This document shows positions 60,931 through 64,000 of a stretch of DNA of 64,000 bases, in pieces. Source of the DNA: Bradyrhizobium sp. KBS0727 (GTDB taxonomy: Bacteria > Pseudomonadota > Alphaproteobacteria > Rhizobiales > Xanthobacteraceae). Under the pieces are notes generated by a model. It made no database searches. It saw only the letters and a program-made list of their open reading frames with translations, and was not told the origin of the DNA. The translations under genes were made by a program, and so were the position numbers. Position 1 is the first letter of the stretch, and every line of letters starts with the position of its first letter. The stretch lies in contig NZ_CP042176.1 of the NCBI RefSeq assembly GCF_005937885.2, forward strand, positions 806,001 through 870,000, in the 5' to 3' direction.

Positions 60931-60957
60931 TATGCATAAAGTTGCATATGCGTCAAC
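60923..60957. promoter_or_regulatory. Predicted PadR operator
   Basis: GTTGAC-AT-TATGCA-TAAAGT-TGCATA-TGC-GTCAAC: two nested inverted pairs centred on a 6-base spacer, between the divergent padR and NTF2-like genes and overlapping the padR ATG. Confidence 0.75.
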
Positions 60958-61011
60958 GCGCATAATGGGCCGGACTGCGTCCCGGAGCCCGTCATCGCCC
61001 GCGCAGGAGAC

Positions 61012-61425
61012 ATGATGACCATGACCGCACTCGACAAGTGGTACGGCTACATGAAGTCCCACGACCACGCGGCGCTGTGGGAGCTGCTGCACCCCGACGC
61101 GGTGTTCGAAAGCCCGGTCGTGCACACCCCGCAACGCGGGCGCGACATCACCTTCAAATATCTGTCGAGCGCCGAGAAGGTGCTGGGCGGCCCGGGCTTC
61201 AAATATGTCGGAGAATGGCGCAGCGACACCGGCGCGGTGCTCGAATTCGAAAACGAGATCGAAGGCATCAAGATCAACGGCGTCGACATCATCACCTTCA
61301 GCGCCGATGACCGCATCATTCATTTCAAGGTCATGGTGCGCCCGCTGAAGGGAATGAATCTGCTGCATCGCCTGATGGGAGAACAGCTCGCCAAGGAAGT
61401 CGCGAAGGAAATCGCGAAGCAGTGA
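61012..61425 (+). CDS. NTF2-like (SnoaL-type) family protein
   Basis: 137 residues, a single NTF2-like domain: LDKWYGYMKSHDHAALWELL, HPDAVFESPVVHTPQRGRDI, FENEIEGIKINGVDIITFSA, and FKVMVRPLKGMNLLHRLMGE with a Lys/Glu-rich helical tail. Divergent from padR with the operator between them; 134 bases upstream of the acyl-CoA dehydrogenase. A ligand-binding or ester/lactone-processing role is possible but not indicated. Confidence 0.85.
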   Translation: MMTMTALDKWYGYMKSHDHAALWELLHPDAVFESPVVHTPQRGRDITFKYLSSAEKVLGGPGFKYVGEWRSDTGAVLEFENEIEGIKINGVDIITFSADDRIIHFKVMVRPLKGMNLLHRLMGEQLAKEVAKEIAKQ

Positions 61426-61559
61426 CATCAGGTCGTATCGCCCAACCCGTTATTTGCTGCCTCGGGAGTAATGGAACCGGCTAAGGTCCGGTTCGGAACG
61501 CGCGCCCCACGATTTCACCCCACCTGTCCGCCAAATCTCTGCCCTGCCGGGAGAACGCC

Positions 61560-63350
61560 ATGCCGACCTACAAAGCCCCCGTGGAAGACGTCACATTCCT
61601 GCTCAACGACGTGTTCCAGATCGATCGCTACGACAATCTGCCCGGTTTTACCGATGCCTCCGCCGACGTCCGCGAAGCCATCATCGGCGAGGCGGCCAAG
61701 CTGAGCGAGGAGGTGCTGCAGCCGCTCAATCGCGCCGGCGATCTCGAAGGCTGTGTTCGCAACGACGACGGCAGCGTCACCACGCCGAAGGGCTTCAAGG
61801 AAGCCTTCAAGCAGGTCGCCGCGGGCGGCTGGCTCGGGCTGTCGGCACCGGCGGAATATGGCGGGCAGGGACTGCCGGTGACGCTGAGCCAGGTCGTCAC
61901 CGAATTCCAGAGCGCGGCCAACATGGCGTTTTCGATGTATGGCGGCCTGACCATGGGCGCGACCGCCGCGCTGATGGTGCACGGCAAGCCGGAACAGAAG
62001 AAGATGTTCGTGCCGAAGATGGTGGCGGGCGAGTGGACCGGCACCATGAACCTGACCGAGCCGCAATGCGGCACCGATCTCGGCCTGTTGCGCACCAAGG
62101 CCGTCAAGCAGGCCGACGGCAGCTACAAGATCACGGGCACCAAGATCTTCATCTCGGCCGGCGAGCACGACCTCGCCGACAACATCATCCATCTGGTGCT
62201 GGCGCGCATCGAAGGTGCACCCGCCGGCATCAAGGGCGTGTCGCTGTTCGTGGTGCCCAAGATTCTGGTCAATGCCGACGGTTCGCTCGGCGCCCGCAAC
62301 GGCGTGTCCTGCGGCTCGATCGAGCACAAGATGGGCATCCACGGCAATTCGACCTGCGTGATGAATTACGACGGCGCCACCGGCTGGCTGATCGGCGAGG
62401 AAAACAAGGGCATGCAGGGCATGTTCGTGATGATGAACGAGGCCCGGCTCGGCGTCGCGGTGCAGGGCCTCGCGCAATCCGAAGTCGCCTACCAGAACGC
62501 CGTGAATTATGCGCGCGAGCGCCTGCAGGGCCGTTCGCTGACGGGCGCCAAGGCGCCGGACAAGCCGGCCGATCCGATCATCGTGCATCCCGACGTGCGC
62601 CGCGTGCTGCTCACCATCCGCGCCTTCAACGAGGCGGCGCGCGCCATGGTGGTGTGGACCGCCCTGAAGAGCGACGTCGCCCACCGCTCCTCCGACCCTA
62701 AGGACCGCCAGGAGGCCGACGACCACATGGGGCTGATGACCCCGGTCATGAAGGGCGTGATGACCGACGTCGGCTTCTCCAACGCCGTGATGGCGCAGCA
62801 GATGTATGGCGGCCACGGCTACATCGCCGAACACGGCATGGAGCAGTTCGTGCGCGATGCGCGCATCGCCATGCTCTATGAGGGCGCCAACGGCATTCAG
62901 GCGCTCGACCTCGTCGGCCGCAAACTGCCGCGCGACGGCGGCCGCGCCGTGATGGCGTTCTTCGGCGAAGTTACCGCCTTCGCCAAGGAACACGGCGCCG
63001 ACGACGCGATGAAGCCGTTCGTGACGCCGCTATTAGCCGCGCTCGGCCACCTGCAGCAGGCTACCGGCTGGCTGATGCAGAACGCACTGGCGAAGCCCGA
63101 CAACGCCGGTGCTGCCGCTACCGACTACATGCAATTGTTCGGCCTCGTCACCTTTGGCTACATGTGGGCTCGGATGGCAAAAGTGGCGCAGGACAAGATG
63201 GCGGGCTCCGGCGCCACGCCCTATCTGACCACCAAGCTGGTGACCGGGCGCTTCTTCATGGAGCGGATGTTACCGGAGACGACCGTCCACCTCGCGCGCA
63301 TCCAGTCCGGCGCTGCCACCACCATGGAACTGGCGGCAGAAGCGTTCTGA
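61560..63350 (+). CDS. Acyl-CoA dehydrogenase (DmdC/long-chain type with C-terminal extension)
   Basis: 596 residues, about 200 longer than medium-chain acyl-CoA dehydrogenases, as in the 3-methylmercaptopropionyl-CoA dehydrogenase-like group. NLTEPQCGTDLGLLRTKA and KITGTKIFISAGEHDLADNI line the FAD and substrate, YGGHGYIAEHGMEQFVRDAR and ALYEGANGIQALD-type (MLYEGANGIQ) segments hold the flavin and base. It catalyses alpha-beta dehydrogenation of an acyl-CoA with ETF. Followed after 72 bases by a thiolase gene, so a beta-oxidation operon is likely. Confidence 0.9.
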   Translation: MPTYKAPVEDVTFLLNDVFQIDRYDNLPGFTDASADVREAIIGEAAKLSEEVLQPLNRAGDLEGCVRNDDGSVTTPKGFKEAFKQVAAGGWLGLSAPAEYGGQGLPVTLSQVVTEFQSAANMAFSMYGGLTMGATAALMVHGKPEQKKMFVPKMVAGEWTGTMNLTEPQCGTDLGLLRTKAVKQADGSYKITGTKIFISAGEHDLADNIIHLVLARIEGAPAGIKGVSLFVVPKILVNADGSLGARNGVSCGSIEHKMGIHGNSTCVMNYDGATGWLIGEENKGMQGMFVMMNEARLGVAVQGLAQSEVAYQNAVNYARERLQGRSLTGAKAPDKPADPIIVHPDVRRVLLTIRAFNEAARAMVVWTALKSDVAHRSSDPKDRQEADDHMGLMTPVMKGVMTDVGFSNAVMAQQMYGGHGYIAEHGMEQFVRDARIAMLYEGANGIQALDLVGRKLPRDGGRAVMAFFGEVTAFAKEHGADDAMKPFVTPLLAALGHLQQATGWLMQNALAKPDNAGAAATDYMQLFGLVTFGYMWARMAKVAQDKMAGSGATPYLTTKLVTGRFFMERMLPETTVHLARIQSGAATTMELAAEAF

Positions 63351-63422
63351 GATTCTTCGCCGCGGGCGAGACTCCGCGGCGATTTCAGCACTATATTATG
63401 ATCCTCATATAAGGAGGGCGAC

Positions 63423-64000
63423 ATGCCCGAAGCCTATATCTACGATCACGTTCGCACCCCGCGCGGCCGCGGCAAGGCCGATGGCTCGCTCCATGAGGTC
63501 ACGGCGCTGGCGCTGGCGACGGTGCCGCTAAGGGCGTTGAAGGAACGCAACAACCTTCCCGAAGACGTCGTCGACGACGTCATCCTCGGCGTGGTCGATC
63601 CGGTCGGCGAAGCCGGCTCCGACATCGCCCGCTTTGCCGCGATGAAGGCCGGCCTCGGCGAGGCCGTGCCCGGCGTCCAGATCAGCCGCTTCTGCGCCTC
63701 TGGCCTCGATGCCGTCAATTTCGCCGCCGCCCAGATCATGGCCGGCCAGCATGAACTCGTGATCGGCGGCGGCGCCGAATCGATGAGCCGCGTCGGCATC
63801 GGTGCGTCCGGCGGCGCCTGGCCGATGGACCCCTCGATGGCGGTGCCGTCATATTTCATGCCGCAGGGCGTCTCGGCCGACCTGATCGCGACCAAATACG
63901 GTTTTTCGCGCGACGACGTCGACGCCTACGCGGTGCAGAGCCAGCAGCGGGCGGCGAAGGCCTGGGACGAGGGCCGCTTCAAGAATTCGGTGGTGCCGGT
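63423..64000 (+). CDS. Acetyl-CoA acyltransferase (thiolase), N-terminal part (cut by window end)
   Basis: The first 192 codons of a thiolase. The acyl-accepting Cys91 is in SRFCASGLDAVNFAAAQIMA, and AESMSRVGIG and GVSADLIATKYGFSRDDVD are also typical. Catalyses the last step of beta-oxidation or its reverse. A strong AAGGAGGGCGAC ribosome site precedes the ATG. The His and second Cys of the active site lie beyond the window; the preceding dehydrogenase and padR genes fit a regulated fatty-acid cluster. Confidence 0.93.
   Translation, partial: MPEAYIYDHVRTPRGRGKADGSLHEVTALALATVPLRALKERNNLPEDVVDDVILGVVDPVGEAGSDIARFAAMKAGLGEAVPGVQISRFCASGLDAVNFAAAQIMAGQHELVIGGGAESMSRVGIGASGGAWPMDPSMAVPSYFMPQGVSADLIATKYGFSRDDVDAYAVQSQQRAAKAWDEGRFKNSVVP

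Overview
The window looks like a chromosomal segment of an alphaproteobacterium of the Bradyrhizobium/Rhodopseudomonas group (Nitrobacteraceae). This is inferred from the high GC, the class I lysyl-tRNA synthetase, a SAM-II riboswitch ahead of metZ, a PodJ-like polarity protein, the ligase-associated DNA repair genes, and many copies of short palindromic intergenic repeats of the kind common in that group. Most of the window is ordinary, densely packed core or near-core genome. No phage, transposase, CRISPR array or conjugation gene is visible.

Layout. 1-3570: argD (partial)-argF, hslO (Hsp33), apaG. 3837-6951: a three-gene cassette of an OpgC-family membrane acyltransferase and two paralogous exported SGNH proteins, the first of which has lost every SGNH catalytic residue. 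7072-8410: metZ behind a SAM-II riboswitch with a terminator. 8497-16423: dCTP deaminase, amidase, an unknown protein, a MATE transporter, small SRPBCC and VOC proteins, an AraC regulator and a DNA methyltransferase-type repair protein, closed by tRNA-Gly(CCC). 16640-18730: a small accessory pocket with a broken toxin-antitoxin pair, a second antitoxin remnant, a DUF1905 gene and a candidate small RNA. 18732-31015: membrane protein, flavin monooxygenase plus DUF2783, a cupredoxin/DUF4142 pair beside an ECF sigma factor with matching promoters, NTF2-like protein, LysR plus esterase, Rieske oxygenase, RidA, FAD dehydrogenase, ClpP-like exported protein, SCO.

31106-40324: amino-acid-type binding protein, lysyl-tRNA synthetase, class II aldolase, UDG-like glycosylase overlapping an S24 repressor, DUF952-pyrD, then a MATE/metallo-hydrolase/small membrane protein operon. 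40426-49240: the four genes of the ligase-associated DNA damage response (ATP-dependent ligase, MBL exonuclease, Lhr-type helicase, PdeM nuclease), split into two outward-pointing halves by a methyltransferase and an ABC binding protein. The ligase and helicase genes each carry an in-frame palindromic repeat insertion. 49272-56535: small membrane protein, LysR/EamA/MBL, NRAMP-related transporter, TIGR02186-TauE pair, ClpP-like membrane protein. 56616-60011: large PodJ-like protein. 60301-64000: a PadR regulator with a palindromic operator over its start codon, an NTF2-like gene, acyl-CoA dehydrogenase and the start of a thiolase, apparently a fatty-acid oxidation operon running off the window.

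The signals most worth following are the OpgC/pseudo-SGNH/SGNH cassette, the two-block promoter shared by the ECF sigma gene and the DUF4142-cupredoxin operon, and the palindromic repeats inserted in frame into two of the four DNA repair genes.
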